A stretch of DNA of 64,000 nt from Nocardia sp. NBC_01327 (GTDB lineage Bacteria; Actinomycetota; Actinomycetes; Mycobacteriales; Mycobacteriaceae): positions 496,001 to 560,000 of the forward strand of contig NZ_CP108383.1 of NCBI RefSeq assembly GCF_035958815.1, written 5' to 3'. The position numbers were made by a program, and so were the translations under genes. This document shows positions 1 to 8,710 of this stretch, piece after piece. Under the pieces are notes generated by a model. The model saw only the letters and a program-made list of their open reading frames with translations, ran no database searches and was not told where the DNA came from. Within the stretch, counting starts at the first letter, position 1; each line of letters opens with the position of its first letter.

Positions 1-63
1 AGCAACACACTCGATCACGCCGGTCACTCGGTGGAATCGAACTCTGCGGTCATCAGTAACTAG
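1..63 (+). CDS. Possible 3' end of a thioredoxin reductase gene (partial)
   Basis: Frame 1 is open from the window edge to a TAG at 61-63 and encodes about 20 residues ending in SAVISN. It stops 11 bases before the trxA start, which fits the usual trxB-trxA pair in this part of actinobacterial chromosomes. The visible tail carries no conserved motif, so the assignment rests on position only. It could equally be untranslated leader. Confidence 0.35.
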   Translation, partial: SNTLDHAGHSVESNSAVISN

Positions 64-74
64 AAGGAGTCACC

Positions 75-413
75 ATGTCGGACGCCAAGACCACCGCCAC
101 GAAGACCGTCACCGACGCCACCTTCGCCCAGGACGTGCTGGCCAGCGACAAGCCCGTCCTGGTCGACTTCTGGGCCTCCTGGTGCGGCCCGTGCAAGATG
201 GTCGCCCCGGTGCTCGAGGAGATCGCCGCCACCCACTCCGACAGCCTGACCATCGCCAAGGTCGACGCGGACGCGAATCCGGAGGCCTCGAAGGACTACG
301 GCATTCTGTCGTTGCCTACCATGGTGCTGTTCCAAGGGGGCAAGGAGATCAAGCGGATCGTCGGCGCAAAGGGCAAAGCGGCCCTTCTGCGCGAACTCGA
401 GGGTGTTATCTGA
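75..413 (+). CDS. trxA: Thioredoxin
   Basis: This 112-residue protein is a cytosolic thioredoxin that reduces protein disulfides using electrons from thioredoxin reductase. The active-site WCGPC lies near residues 35-39 in the context VDFWASWCGPCKMVAPVLEE, and the cis-proline region (SLPTMVLFQGG) follows, so one complete thioredoxin fold is present. The ATG is preceded by AAGGAG at ideal spacing. A short N-terminal extension rich in Lys and Thr precedes the fold. The gene sits just upstream of cwlM, the order seen in mycobacteria, and may be co-transcribed with a trxB that lies mostly outside the window. Confidence 0.95.
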   Translation: MSDAKTTATKTVTDATFAQDVLASDKPVLVDFWASWCGPCKMVAPVLEEIAATHSDSLTIAKVDADANPEASKDYGILSLPTMVLFQGGKEIKRIVGAKGKAALLRELEGVI

Positions 414-557
414 CGACGCGCCGTACGATGCCTGCACTCGACAGTTGCCGAAATCCGGTCCGGGTCTGAGACAATCGACCGACGCTCCGGTCGTGCAGAG
501 GTGTGAATCTTTGCATGAGTGGGTACCCGGGTTGGCGGAAGGAAAGGGCTCTTACGC

Positions 558-1754
558 ATGCACCGACTTCGTCACGGCGATACTGGACCAGCCGTAGCTG
601 AGGTTCGGAGCACCCTCGCAAGTCTGGGTTTCCTGCACTCCCACCTGAATGCCGAGCACGGCAACGGGAATGGCGAGTACTGGAAGAACGTAGAAGTCGT
701 CTTCGACCACGACCTCGACTCCGCGGTCCGCGGGTTCCAGCAGCACCGCGGCCTGCTCGTCGACGGCGTGGTCGGTCCGGCTACGTACCGGGCCCTCAAG
801 GAAGCCTCCTACCGACTCGGCGCCCGCACGCTCATCTATCAGCTGTCGGCGCCGCTGTACGGCGACGATGTCGCCACCCTGCAGCGCCGCCTGCAGGACC
901 TCGGTTTCTACGTGGGCCGGGTCGACGGGTTCTTCGGACCGCATACGCACGAGGGGCTCACCTCGTTCCAGCGCGAGATCGGCCTGGCCGGTGACGGCAT
1001 CTGCGGTCCGGATACGCTCCGGTCCCTGGAACTGCTGGGAGCCCGTGTCACAGGCGGTAATCCGCATCGCATCGCCGAGGAAGAAGTGGTGCACCGGGCC
1101 GGGCCGCAGCTCACCGGTAAGCGCATCGTCATCGATCCGGGCCTGGGCGGACCCGATAAGGGCGCACCGGTGCCCAGCGAATTCGGCGACGTGTACGAAT
1201 CGGAGATCCTCTGGGATCTGGCCAGCCGGCTCGAGGGCCGCATGGCCGCCACCGGTATGGAGACCTTCCTGTCCCGGCCGTGGGGTGCGAATCCCTCCGA
1301 TGCCGAAAGAGCCGAGACCTCCAATACTTTCGACGCGGATCTGATGATCTCGCTGCGCTGCGCGGGCAACCCGAGCACCTCGGCGAGCGGGGTGGCGAGC
1401 TTCCACTTCGGCAATTCGCACGGGTCCACCTCGATGATCGGGCAGGTGCTCGCCGGTTTCATCCAGCGCGAGATCGTCGCCCGGACCTCCCTGCAGGACT
1501 GCCGGACCCACGCCCGCACCTGGGATCTGCTGCGCCTGACGAAGATGCCGACCGTGCAGGTCGATATCGGCTATCTGACAAGCGATTACGATTCGACGGT
1601 GCTCACCAACCCGCGCATGCGGGATGTGATCGCCGAAGCCATCCTCATCTCGGTGAAGCGGCTGTACCTGCTCGGCCAGGACGATCAGCCGACCGGTACC
1701 TACACCTTCGCCGAACTGCTCGCCGAGGAAATGGCCGCGGCCGAGCGCATCTGA
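558..1754 (+). CDS. cwlM: CwlM, amidase-like regulator of peptidoglycan synthesis
   Basis: The protein (398 aa from ATG 558) has two N-terminal peptidoglycan-binding domains (FQQHRGLLVDGVVG; FQREIGLAGDGICG) and a C-terminal amidase_3 fold from about residue 190. It closely follows M. tuberculosis CwlM (for example YRLGARTL, YGDDVATLQ, TWDLLRLTKMPTVQVDIGY), which is known as a cytoplasmic PknB substrate that activates MurA. The usual zinc ligands appear lost: the IDPGHGG-type motif reads IDPGLGG and the SIHAN-type motif reads SLRCAGN. It is therefore probably a pseudo-enzyme. An in-frame GTG at 519 would add 13 residues; ATG 558 is preferred because it begins at the conserved domain and follows GGAAGGAAAGG. 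Its likely kinase, PknB, is encoded at 32493-34412. Confidence 0.9.
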   Translation: MHRLRHGDTGPAVAEVRSTLASLGFLHSHLNAEHGNGNGEYWKNVEVVFDHDLDSAVRGFQQHRGLLVDGVVGPATYRALKEASYRLGARTLIYQLSAPLYGDDVATLQRRLQDLGFYVGRVDGFFGPHTHEGLTSFQREIGLAGDGICGPDTLRSLELLGARVTGGNPHRIAEEEVVHRAGPQLTGKRIVIDPGLGGPDKGAPVPSEFGDVYESEILWDLASRLEGRMAATGMETFLSRPWGANPSDAERAETSNTFDADLMISLRCAGNPSTSASGVASFHFGNSHGSTSMIGQVLAGFIQREIVARTSLQDCRTHARTWDLLRLTKMPTVQVDIGYLTSDYDSTVLTNPRMRDVIAEAILISVKRLYLLGQDDQPTGTYTFAELLAEEMAAAERI

Positions 1755-1770
1755 GTCCGCTTCCGAACCG

Positions 1771-1814
1771 AAAAACCCCGTCCTCCCGAATTACTGTGGG
1801 AGGACGGGGTTTTC
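1771..1814. terminator. Bidirectional terminator between cwlM and the GNAT-like gene
   Basis: AAAACCCCGTCCTCCC pairs with GGGAGGACGGGGTTTT around a 10-nt loop. It lies between convergent genes and has T- or A-runs on both sides, so it can end transcription from either direction. Confidence 0.9.
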
Positions 1815-1829
1815 TGCTGTACCGGCCGA

Positions 1830-2600
1830 TCAGAGAGTGATCAGGCGGTTCGGCATGGTCATGGCCGCGGTCGCGAGCAGCTGATCCAGCGCGCGCTCCA
1901 CGTCTTCCTTCCACAGGTGGTCGCTGTCCAACTCCAGCCGCAGGCGCGGGAAACGGTGGTGCGCGGCAACCACTTTGAAACCGACCTCCTCCAGGAAATC
2001 GGCATCGATCATGCAGGTCTCCGGCGTGCACACGGACGAGGGCGACGGCTTGGAGGACGTCCGCGGGGAAGCGGGCGCGATCCGCTCCATGAACATCATG
2101 GAGCCGAGATCGGCCATCGAGGTGGACGACGGATCCGAGCGAATCCCGAAGGATTCGATGGCCCGCACACCACGACGCACCAGATCGCCCACCACGGCCT
2201 GAATAAGCTGCTGGGCTACATCATTCGTCTGATACGGGAATTCGGCGCCCAGCGTGGTCAGCAGGACCGCGTCCGGGCTCACGGGGGAGGTGGGGAACAG
2301 GCCGGCGCGCGGGGACGAGCTCGGCGGCGAATACAGGGCGCAGCCGGCGGGCTGACCGTCGATCAGCGCGATCTGCCCACACGAGCCCCACTCCAGGAGC
2401 ACAGTGGAAAGCCAGGCCTCCTTTTCGAAGACCGGGTCACTGAATTCACGGGAATCCGCAGCCACCGCCGGATCGAGCTCCCAGAAGACGCACCGCCGGG
2501 CATGTGCCGGAAGTTTGTCGAGTCCGCCGAGGGTTAGTGCGGTAACGCTGGTCGACACCGCTCTGCTCAGCCTCCAGCTGTCCGATTCATCCACACTCAC
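1830..2600 (-). CDS. GNAT-like acetyltransferase, Rv3916c type
   Basis: This 256-residue protein occupies the position of M. tuberculosis Rv3916c, next to parB. It has an acetyltransferase-like layout: a central strand region (GQIALIDGQPAGCALYSPP), then VAQQLIQAVVGDLVRRGVRAIESFG resembling the acetyl-CoA binding helix, and a C-terminal FLEEVGFKVVAAHHRFPRLRLEL typical of the GNAT end. Substrate and role are not known. Translation starts at GTG (2598-2600), with a second in-frame GTG two codons later. A serine/proline-rich insert near residues 175-195 is specific to this copy. It reads in the same direction as parB but is separated from it by about 170 bp, so co-transcription is uncertain. Confidence 0.7.
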   Translation of the reverse strand: MSVDESDSWRLSRAVSTSVTALTLGGLDKLPAHARRCVFWELDPAVAADSREFSDPVFEKEAWLSTVLLEWGSCGQIALIDGQPAGCALYSPPSSSPRAGLFPTSPVSPDAVLLTTLGAEFPYQTNDVAQQLIQAVVGDLVRRGVRAIESFGIRSDPSSTSMADLGSMMFMERIAPASPRTSSKPSPSSVCTPETCMIDADFLEEVGFKVVAAHHRFPRLRLELDSDHLWKEDVERALDQLLATAAMTMPNRLITL

Positions 2601-2693
2601 GCCGCATCAATATCTGCTCGCCAAAAAGAATAAGCGATCAAAGCAACACGCCTCTCCGGGCCTAGAAAACTCCGGCGTCACTGTGACGTTTCA

Positions 2694-2758
2694 GCCCCCA
2701 CCCTCGGGTAGGGGCACCGAACCTCGAAAAATCCGCTCCGAGACTCGGGTGTGGGGGT
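2694..2758 (-). terminator. Possible terminator downstream of parB
   Basis: The interval holds an imperfect inverted repeat (CCCCCACCCTCGGG against CTCGGGTGTGGGGG) with a long internal segment. Its position, directly after the parB stop, suggests a terminator, but pairing is imperfect and no clear T-run follows. Confidence 0.35.
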
Positions 2759-2774
2759 AGGGCCCCGATTTCCA

Positions 2775-3794
2775 CTACGGCTTGGACTGCTCCATCATGC
2801 TGACGATCCGCTCCAGATCATCGATGGAACCGAACTCGACCGTGATCTTGCCCTTGCGCTTGCCGAGCGCCACCGTGACCCGGGTGTCGAAGGATTCCGA
2901 CAACCGCTCGGCCACATCCTGCAGACCCGGCATCTGGATCGGTTTGCGCTTGGCCGCCGGGGGAGTGGCCGCGGCATCCGGGTTCCGATTGGCCAGAGTG
3001 ACAGCCTCTTCGGTGGCCCGGACCGACATACCCTCGGCCACGATCCGTGCGGCGAGCGCCTCCTGCGCTTCGGCTCCGGCCTCCAGTGCGAGCACCGCGC
3101 GCGCGTGCCCGGCGGAAAGTACGCCCGCCGCCACCCGGCGCTGCACCGGAATCGGAAGTTTCAGCAGGCGAATCATATTCGTCACGACCGGTCGGGAACG
3201 GCCGATTCGCGAAGCCAATTCCTCATGGGTGACGCCGAACTCCTCCAGCAGCTGCTGATAGGCGGCCGCCTCTTCGAGAGGATTCAACTGCACGCGATGG
3301 ATGTTCTCCAGCAACGCATCCCGCAGCAGTGATTCGTCCGCGGTCTCCCGGACGATGGCCGGAATGGCGGGCAGGCCCGCCTCCTGGCTTGCGCGCCAAC
3401 GCCGCTCGCCCATGATGAGCTGATACTTCGGGGTCGGCAGGCTCTCCACCTGACGCACCACGATCGGCTGCATGAGGCCGAACTCCTTGATGGAGTGCAC
3501 CAGTTCGGCGAGCGCCTCGTCCTCGAAAACCTGACGCGGCTGCTTCGGATTCGGCACGATCTGGTCGTGCGGAATCTCCCGGTACACCGCACCCGCATCG
3601 GCCGCGTCGCCGCCGCCCTCGACCGGATCCGGAACCCGGTGCAGGAAGGCCGAAGCCGGCTGCGGTCCGATCGGGTCCAGTCCGATGACGACATTGGCGG
3701 CAGCACTGCCCAGACCGCCCGGTGTGGCTGCGGGCCCGGTAGGGATCAGCGCGGCGAGACCGCGTCCCAGTCCACCCTTCTTCGCCTGACTCAT
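2775..3794 (-). CDS. parB: Chromosome partitioning protein ParB
   Basis: This 339-residue protein binds parS and nucleates the segregation complex near the origin. The N-terminal ParB/Srx CTP-binding domain shows [15 protein letters not shown] and [12 protein letters not shown]. The central helix-turn-helix region ([26 protein letters not shown]) follows, and the C-terminal dimerisation segment ([18 protein letters not shown]) closes the protein. The N-terminus [18 protein letters not shown] is the typical ParA-interacting start. It follows parA by 45 bp on the same strand, consistent with a parAB operon. Target parS-like sites are visible at 4827, 5191, 6524, 15914 and possibly 52332. Confidence 0.96.
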   Translation of the reverse strand: MSQAKKGGLGRGLAALIPTGPAATPGGLGSAAANVVIGLDPIGPQPASAFLHRVPDPVEGGGDAADAGAVYREIPHDQIVPNPKQPRQVFEDEALAELVHSIKEFGLMQPIVVRQVESLPTPKYQLIMGERRWRASQEAGLPAIPAIVRETADESLLRDALLENIHRVQLNPLEEAAAYQQLLEEFGVTHEELASRIGRSRPVVTNMIRLLKLPIPVQRRVAAGVLSAGHARAVLALEAGAEAQEALAARIVAEGMSVRATEEAVTLANRNPDAAATPPAAKRKPIQMPGLQDVAERLSESFDTRVTVALGKRKGKITVEFGSIDDLERIVSMMEQSKP

Positions 3795-3839
3795 CGGTCT
3801 ACTGACCCCTCTCGTTGTTCACCGCAGCCGAAATTGTCA

Positions 3840-4862
3840 TTACACACCCGATCCCGTATCGGGTAGCAATGCGGGCTCCTGAATCGCCGAACGGAGTGCC
3901 ATCTCACGTCCCGCATCGAGGTAGCTCATGGCGCCACGCGAACCCGGGTCGTAGTCGAGCACCGTCATGCCGTAGCCCGGAGCCTCGGACACCTTCACAC
4001 TGCGGGGGATGACCGCCTTCAGGACCGTGTCACCGAAGTGGTTGCGCACCTCCTCCGCCACCTGATCGGCGAGCTTGGTGCGGCCGTCGTACATGGTGAG
4101 AACAACGGTGGAGACATGTAATTCGGGATTGAGATGCGACTGCACCAGACCGATATTGCGCATCAGCTGACCGACGCCCTCCAGCGCGTAGTACTCACAC
4201 TGGATGGGGATCAGCACCTCCTTCGCCGCGACGAGCGCATTGACGGTGAGCAGTCCGAGCGACGGCGGGCAGTCGATCATGACGTAGTCGATGTCGTATC
4301 CGGCGAGATTGGCTTCCTGAATGGCGGCCTTCAACCGGCCCTCGCGGGCGACCATCGAGACGAGTTCGATCTCCGCACCCGCCAGATCGATGGTGGCGGG
4401 GATGCACATGAGCCGCTCATTGTGCGGGCTCTGCTGGATGGCGTCCCGCACCGTGCACTCACCGATGAGCAGTTCGTAGCTCGACGGAATACCGGAGTGG
4501 TGGGGGATGCCGAGCGCGGTGCTGGCATTGCCCTGCGGATCGAGATCGACCACCAGCACCCGCATGCCCTGGATCGCCAGTGCGGCAGCCAGGTTCACCG
4601 CGGTGGTGGTCTTGCCGACGCCGCCCTTCTGGTTGGCGATGGTGATGACCCGCTGCTCCTTGGGGCGCTGCACCTCCGAGTTCTTGCTGGGGTGCAAGAC
4701 CTGGCTGGCGCGCGACGCCTCGGCGGCAATGGGGGTCTCGGTGGGGGAGATGTTCCCGAACGGGGTGCGGCTGAACTCCTCCGCGTCGAAGGTCCCGGTA
4801 TCGAGCATGCCGGGCACTCGGGACGTTGTTTCCCGTGAAACATTCGCCGGACCGTTGGACAT
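3840..4862 (-). CDS. parA: Chromosome partitioning ATPase ParA (Soj)
   Basis: ParA (340 aa) is a Walker-type ATPase that moves ParB-parS complexes along the nucleoid. The deviant Walker A motif KGGVGKTT is at about residues 79-86, DLDPQGNAST follows, and the A' segment DYVMIDCPPSLG is intact. An N-terminal extension of about 70 residues precedes the ATPase domain. Its early segment NVSRETTSR is encoded by a parS-like sequence, so the gene's own 5' end doubles as a ParB site. The start ATG at 4860-4862 agrees with other actinobacterial ParA proteins. parB follows downstream with 45 bp between. Confidence 0.95.
   Translation of the reverse strand: MSNGPANVSRETTSRVPGMLDTGTFDAEEFSRTPFGNISPTETPIAAEASRASQVLHPSKNSEVQRPKEQRVITIANQKGGVGKTTTAVNLAAALAIQGMRVLVVDLDPQGNASTALGIPHHSGIPSSYELLIGECTVRDAIQQSPHNERLMCIPATIDLAGAEIELVSMVAREGRLKAAIQEANLAGYDIDYVMIDCPPSLGLLTVNALVAAKEVLIPIQCEYYALEGVGQLMRNIGLVQSHLNPELHVSTVVLTMYDGRTKLADQVAEEVRNHFGDTVLKAVIPRSVKVSEAPGYGMTVLDYDPGSRGAMSYLDAGREMALRSAIQEPALLPDTGSGV
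4827..4842. promoter_or_regulatory. parS-like site within the 5' end of parA
   Basis: TGTTTCCCGTGAAACA differs from the palindromic parS TGTTTCACGTGAAACA at one base. It encodes the VSRET segment near the ParA N-terminus. Confidence 0.75.
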
Positions 4863-5190
4863 ACAGGCTCCTAACCCCGAGAACTCAAAGACACGTGGCC
4901 GAGCGTGGCAGCAGGATCGACAGCGGGCTCACTACGCCACGCTGCGTTGTCACCGAGATGGTGCGAGGTTCGAGATGCGATACCCATTCGAAGCCGTTCC
5001 CGACTGTCGTGCAGTCGATTTGGAGCCGCTGCCGGGCATCGCAGTCTGCGCTCACACTCGACGTTCACTAGCTTGCCAGTACGGGACACAATACGGAAGT
5101 TGAACGGCAATGAACTCCATCCGACACGCGAAAACGGCCGGGACAATCCGCAGATTTCAGACTCGGGCGCGGCGAGCGGGGCGCGGCGCA

Positions 5191-5206
5191 TGTTTCCCGT
5201 GAAACA
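5191..5206. promoter_or_regulatory. parS-like site
   Basis: TGTTTCCCGTGAAACA is identical to the site inside parA and lies in non-coding DNA 350 bp away, so its conservation is not explained by coding constraint. Confidence 0.75.
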
Positions 5207-5245
5207 ACAGCGGCAGTGGGGAGGGAAGCAGGGAGGGGAAATCAC

Positions 5246-5284
5246 GAAGCGGGCGAGACGGCAGGACGCCGTCTCGCCCGCTTC
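5246..5284 (-). terminator. Terminator downstream of the secreted Ig-like protein gene
   Basis: A perfect 17-bp stem (GAAGCGGGCGAGACGGC pairing with its complement) with loop AGGAC begins 20 bp past the stop of the leftward gene ending at 5304. Confidence 0.85.
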
Positions 5285-5303
5285 GGTTCGGGGGGGTGCT
5301 GGA

Positions 5304-5726
5304 CTACTGCGCCGAGAGGCTACTGAGCAGACCGCTGAGGGGGTTGCTCCCGGACGAGCCGGTGCCACCCGGAGTAGTGGGCTGGTTCGTCACTGTGACG
5401 GTGGTGGTCTTACTGCTGATGAGTTCCTGCGTCGCCTTGATCTCGTGCGAACCGGTCGTCGACGGCGTCCACTGAATCGTGGCCGTGCTGCCGCTCGGGT
5501 ACGCCTTGCCGATCTCGGTGCCGTTGTCGGTGAAGTCGACCTGGAAGAGGGCGGAGGTGACCGTGACGCTCGCGGTGATCGTATAGGCCTGCCCGACATA
5601 GAGCGTGGTGCCCGAGACACTGAGGTCCGTCACCAGTGCGCTCGCCTGCGGGGCCGCGACCAATGCGGCCGTCGCGAGTGCGCCGAGCAGTGTGGTGCCG
5701 AGGCCGGCCCGCCGTGAGATCTTCAT
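5304..5726 (-). CDS. Secreted Ig-like domain protein of unknown function
   Basis: The 140-residue product begins with a clear Sec signal peptide (MKISRRAGLGTTLLGALATAALVAAPQASA) with likely cleavage after an AxA motif. The mature part looks like a single bacterial Ig-like beta-sandwich: LSVSGTTLYVGQAYTITASV, VDFTDNGTEIGKAYPSG, and WTPSTTGSHEIKATQ ending in TTTVTVT. A serine/glycine/proline tail follows. No catalytic residues are evident. It may be an adhesion or cell-surface spacer domain. It sits between parA and rsmG, a junction that usually lacks such a gene in mycobacteria, so it looks like a lineage-specific insertion. Its own strong terminator separates it from parA. Confidence 0.75.
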   Translation of the reverse strand: MKISRRAGLGTTLLGALATAALVAAPQASALVTDLSVSGTTLYVGQAYTITASVTVTSALFQVDFTDNGTEIGKAYPSGSTATIQWTPSTTGSHEIKATQELISSKTTTVTVTNQPTTPGGTGSSGSNPLSGLLSSLSAQ

Positions 5727-5820
5727 GAAAACTCCTGTGCTCCCTAACCCACTGCCTGTGGGTCATCGGGACAGTACCGAGCCATCGGCCTGCGCACAGC
5801 TATTTTGAAGTATCTATATT

Positions 5821-6540
5821 TCAATTATTGCGGGCACGGGACTTGCGGCGCTCACCCCGGGGGAGACGCTCGGCGCTGATCACCATCGTGGGGGTTTCCA
5901 GCACACCCACACCGCACTCGAGGACCTCGGCGTGACCCGCGCCCGCCTTGGTGAGATCGGCGCGATCGCGTTCCAATTCCTCGATCGCGCTGATGCCCTT
6001 GAGCGCCAGCATGCGCCCGTGATCGTGAATCAGCGGCATGGACCAACCGGCCAGCCGCGCCAGGGGAGCGACCGCGCGGGAGGTGACCACGTCCGCGCCG
6101 CCGGCCTCCTTCTTCACACCGGCCTGCTCGGCCCGGCCGCGGACGACGGTGATATCGAGTCCGGCGGCCTCGATGAACTCGGCCAGGAAGACGGTGCGGC
6201 GAAGCAGCGGCTCCACCAAGGTGATTCGAAGATCCGGGCGGGCGATGGCGAGGGGGATGCCCGGCAGTCCCGCACCGCTGCCGACATCGACGACGGTCGC
6301 GCCCTGCGGGATGAGCTCACCGATCACCGCGCAATTGAGAATGTGCCGATCCCACAGCCGGGGCACCTCGCGCGGACCGATCAGGCCGCGCTCCACACCC
6401 GCACCCGCGAGGGCGGTGTAGTAGCGACGGGCCAACTCCAGCCGATTCCCGAAGACCACCGCAGCGGCGGCGGGCGGTTCCGACTCGGTTGGCATTGCTG
6501 CCTGATCGGTCATCTCGGTGCCAGGTTCCACGTGAAACAT
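5821..6540 (-). CDS. rsmG: 16S rRNA (guanine-N7) methyltransferase RsmG
   Basis: RsmG (239 aa, formerly GidB) methylates G527 of 16S rRNA with S-adenosylmethionine. The SAM-binding motif [20 protein letters not shown] is near residues 84-103, preceded by the family signature [16 protein letters not shown] and followed by [19 protein letters not shown]. Loss of this protein is known to give low-level streptomycin resistance in related bacteria. The N-terminus MFHVEPGTE is encoded across a parS site, a common arrangement near actinobacterial origins. The basic tail [12 protein letters not shown] is typical. jag lies upstream and the secreted Ig-like gene downstream. Confidence 0.95.
   Translation of the reverse strand: MFHVEPGTEMTDQAAMPTESEPPAAAAVVFGNRLELARRYYTALAGAGVERGLIGPREVPRLWDRHILNCAVIGELIPQGATVVDVGSGAGLPGIPLAIARPDLRITLVEPLLRRTVFLAEFIEAAGLDITVVRGRAEQAGVKKEAGGADVVTSRAVAPLARLAGWSMPLIHDHGRMLALKGISAIEELERDRADLTKAGAGHAEVLECGVGVLETPTMVISAERLPRGERRKSRARNN
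6524..6539. promoter_or_regulatory. parS site overlapping the rsmG start codon
   Basis: GGTTCCACGTGAAACA matches the parS consensus TGTTNCACGTGAAACA except at the first base, and keeps the full 14-bp core. Confidence 0.8.
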
Positions 6541-6616
6541 CCTTCCGAACTGATGACGAACAATCGGGACCGGATCGCACGGATCTCATGAACGCCGCGC
6601 CCTACAGAGGACAAGC

Positions 6617-6652
6617 GTAGGGCCCCCGGTCTGATCGACGCGGGGGCCCTAC
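6617..6652 (-). terminator. Terminator downstream of jag
   Basis: GTAGGGCCCCCG pairs perfectly with CGGGGGCCCTAC across a 12-nt loop, starting 16 bp after the jag stop on the leftward strand. Confidence 0.8.
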
Positions 6653-6667
6653 CTCAATGTGCGCGTG

Positions 6668-7243
6668 TCACGCGGGGAGCACGACGACCCGTCGGCTCGG
6701 CTCCACGCCTTCGCTCTCGCTGACGACGCCGTCGACCGCGGCCACCGCGTCGTGCACGATCTTGCGCTCGAACGGAGTCATGGGGGTGAGCGCCTCACGC
6801 TCGCCGGACTCCAGCACACGCTTGGCCGCCTCGGCGCCGAGTGCGCTCAGCTCCGCGCGACGGCCGGCCCGCCAGCCCGCGACATCCAGCATGAGACGGC
6901 TGCGCACGCCGGTCGCCTGCTGCACGGCCAGCCGGGTCAGCTCCTGTAGCGCGTCCAGCACCTCGCCGCGACGGCCGACCAGCTTGTCCAGATCCTTGCC
7001 ACCGTCGATGCTCACGATGGCGCGATCGCCTTCGACGTCGAGATCGATATCGCCGTCGAAATCGAGGACATCCAGTAGCTGCTCCAGATAGTCGCCCGCG
7101 ATCTCACCTTCTTCGATGAGTGCTTCCTCGGCGTCCACCACGGTCTCGGCCGGCGCCTCCGCCGCTGCCTCATCAACAGATCCAGCCGGTGCCGCCGTCG
7201 CAGCAGTCACAGTGGGGTCCCCTCCGTCTGTTTCAACAGTCAT
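6668..7243 (-). CDS. jag: Jag/KhpB-type R3H domain RNA-binding protein
   Basis: The 191-residue protein has a KH-like domain (GRRGEVLDALQELTRLAVQQATG) and a C-terminal R3H domain (MTPFERKIVHDAVAAVDGVVSESEG followed by SRRVVVLP). It matches the SpoIIIJ-associated (Jag) family, which binds RNA and in other bacteria influences envelope synthesis together with KhpA. The first 60 residues are an acidic, alanine-rich extension seen in actinobacterial members. The gene lies 47 bp downstream of yidC on the same strand, as in nearly all bacteria with this cluster, and is followed by its own terminator. Confidence 0.92.
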   Translation of the reverse strand: MTVETDGGDPTVTAATAAPAGSVDEAAAEAPAETVVDAEEALIEEGEIAGDYLEQLLDVLDFDGDIDLDVEGDRAIVSIDGGKDLDKLVGRRGEVLDALQELTRLAVQQATGVRSRLMLDVAGWRAGRRAELSALGAEAAKRVLESGEREALTPMTPFERKIVHDAVAAVDGVVSESEGVEPSRRVVVLPA

Positions 7244-7290
7244 TGTTGTTCCTTCATCTGGAGTTGTCGGCGCCAGGCGCCACGAGAAGA

Positions 7291-8379
7291 TCAGCGGCGC
7301 CGCTTCTGGTTGGCGCGACCACGGTTGCCGGACCGCTTCTTGGCCTGGTTCGAGTTCGGCTTCGCCTGAGTCGAATTCGGCTTGGAGCCGTTCTGCGTGG
7401 CCTGCGGCGCATCGGATTTCGCCATATCGACCCCGTCGGAATCGACCGCGTCCTCCACCGGCTTCTTACGCGTATCGACCGGCTTGGCACCCGGCTTCGG
7501 CGCATTCTGCGCACGACGCTCCAGGGCGACGGCCTTCTTCTCTTCGTCTTCCTTCTCCATACGACCGAAGACGAGATGCTGCTGCGCGTAGGTCCAGATG
7601 TTGTTGGAGACCCAGTAGATCAGGATGGCGATCGGCAGGAACGGACCACCGACGAGCACGCCGAGCGGGAACACGTACAGCGCCAGCTTGTTCATCATGG
7701 CGGCCTGCGGGTTGGCGGCGGCCGCCTCGCTCTGCCGCTGCACCGAAGCGCGCGCATTGAAGTGCGTCGCCAGTCCGGCGATGATCATCAGCGGGATGGA
7801 GACGGCGGCGATGGCCACCTTGCTGGGCACGCCGCCGTACTCGGCGAACGACTGCAGCACATTCGCCTTCTCGGTCATGAAGCCCGAGAGGGGAGCGCCG
7901 AAAAGCCGTGCGGTCAGGAAGGACTGGACGTCGCCCGGGCTGAAGATGTAGTTCGCGGTATGGGCGTTCGCGTACGGCGTCATGCCGACCTGGCCGATAC
8001 CGGTGCCGGTGCGGTTGAACGAGCGCAGCACATGGAACAGGCCGAGGAAGACCGGCACCTGCAGCAGCACGGGCAGGCAGCCCATGAGCGGGTTGAAGCC
8101 GTGGTCCTTCTGCAGCTTCTGCATCTCGATCGTCATCTGCTGACGATCGTTCTTGTACTTCTTCTGCAGTTCCTTGATCTGCGGCTGCAGCTCCTGCATC
8201 TGCTTCGTGGTGCGGACCTGCTTGACGAACGGCTTGAACAGCACCAACCGCAGCGTGAACACGAGGAACACCACCGACAGCGCCCAGGCGAACCCGCTGT
8301 CCTTGCCGAGCACGAACCCGAAGGCTTGGTGCCAGAACCACAGAATGGCCGACACCGGGTAGTAGATGAAATCGAGCAC
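7291..8379 (-). CDS. yidC: Membrane protein insertase YidC
   Basis: YidC (362 aa) inserts and folds inner-membrane proteins with or without SecYEG. The Gram-positive-like form lacks the large periplasmic domain. Membrane segments are visible at [54 protein letters not shown] and [18 protein letters not shown]. The conserved arginine of the hydrophilic groove lies in the first of these (FTLRLVLF). The cytosolic tail after residue 285 is very basic ([10 protein letters not shown] at the end) and probably contacts ribosomes. The stop of yidD lies 4 bp upstream and jag follows, forming the conserved rnpA-yidD-yidC-jag transcription unit. Confidence 0.95.
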   Translation of the reverse strand: MLDFIYYPVSAILWFWHQAFGFVLGKDSGFAWALSVVFLVFTLRLVLFKPFVKQVRTTKQMQELQPQIKELQKKYKNDRQQMTIEMQKLQKDHGFNPLMGCLPVLLQVPVFLGLFHVLRSFNRTGTGIGQVGMTPYANAHTANYIFSPGDVQSFLTARLFGAPLSGFMTEKANVLQSFAEYGGVPSKVAIAAVSIPLMIIAGLATHFNARASVQRQSEAAAANPQAAMMNKLALYVFPLGVLVGGPFLPIAILIYWVSNNIWTYAQQHLVFGRMEKEDEEKKAVALERRAQNAPKPGAKPVDTRKKPVEDAVDSDGVDMAKSDAPQATQNGSKPNSTQAKPNSNQAKKRSGNRGRANQKRRR

Positions 8380-8383
8380 GGCG

Positions 8384-8710
8384 TTATGTACTCCCGTCGT
8401 TCGTATCGCCGGTCACCGCGGACGATGACCCTTCATAGGCTGCTGCCGCGTGCCGGTGCCGTGAAGCACGTTCCGGTACGGGGTCCCACCCACCAGGGTG
8501 CCAGGGCGCACATTTCGCAAGACGCACGGCTGCCAGTCCGAGTCCGACGAACAGACCGCGGGTGCGCAGTGCGGTGACCGCGTACTCACTACACGTGGGA
8601 GTGAAGCGGCATGTGGGCATGCGGGTGGGGGAGATGTAGGTCCGATACAGCTCGATGAGGAATATCAGAGCTTTGGCCGGTAAGCGGGCCGCCGCGCGCA
8701 GCGCGTTCAT
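8384..8710 (-). CDS. yidD: YidD, membrane protein insertion efficiency factor
   Basis: This 108-residue protein has the YidD signature: a short amphipathic N-terminus ([15 protein letters not shown]) followed by [19 protein letters not shown] and [14 protein letters not shown]. All three conserved cysteines of the family are present. It is thought to help YidC-dependent insertion at the inner face of the membrane. The C-terminal 30 residues are a low-complexity tail. Its ATG overlaps the rnpA stop (ATGA, 8707-8710), suggesting coupled translation, and yidC begins 4 bp after its stop. Confidence 0.93.
   Translation of the reverse strand: MNALRAAARLPAKALIFLIELYRTYISPTRMPTCRFTPTCSEYAVTALRTRGLFVGLGLAAVRLAKCAPWHPGGWDPVPERASRHRHAAAAYEGSSSAVTGDTNDGST

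Larger units (their letters stand above)
4863..5303. other. Non-coding region upstream of parA
   Basis: No frame here has convincing coding content. The interval holds a parS-like site (5191-5206) and a strong hairpin terminator (5246-5284), and presumably the parA promoter, which I could not place confidently. Confidence 0.6.

Noticed and set aside
4871..5368. A leftward frame upstream of parA
   Set aside because: Cys/Arg/Pro-rich with no domain, and it crosses a parS-like site and a strong terminator.
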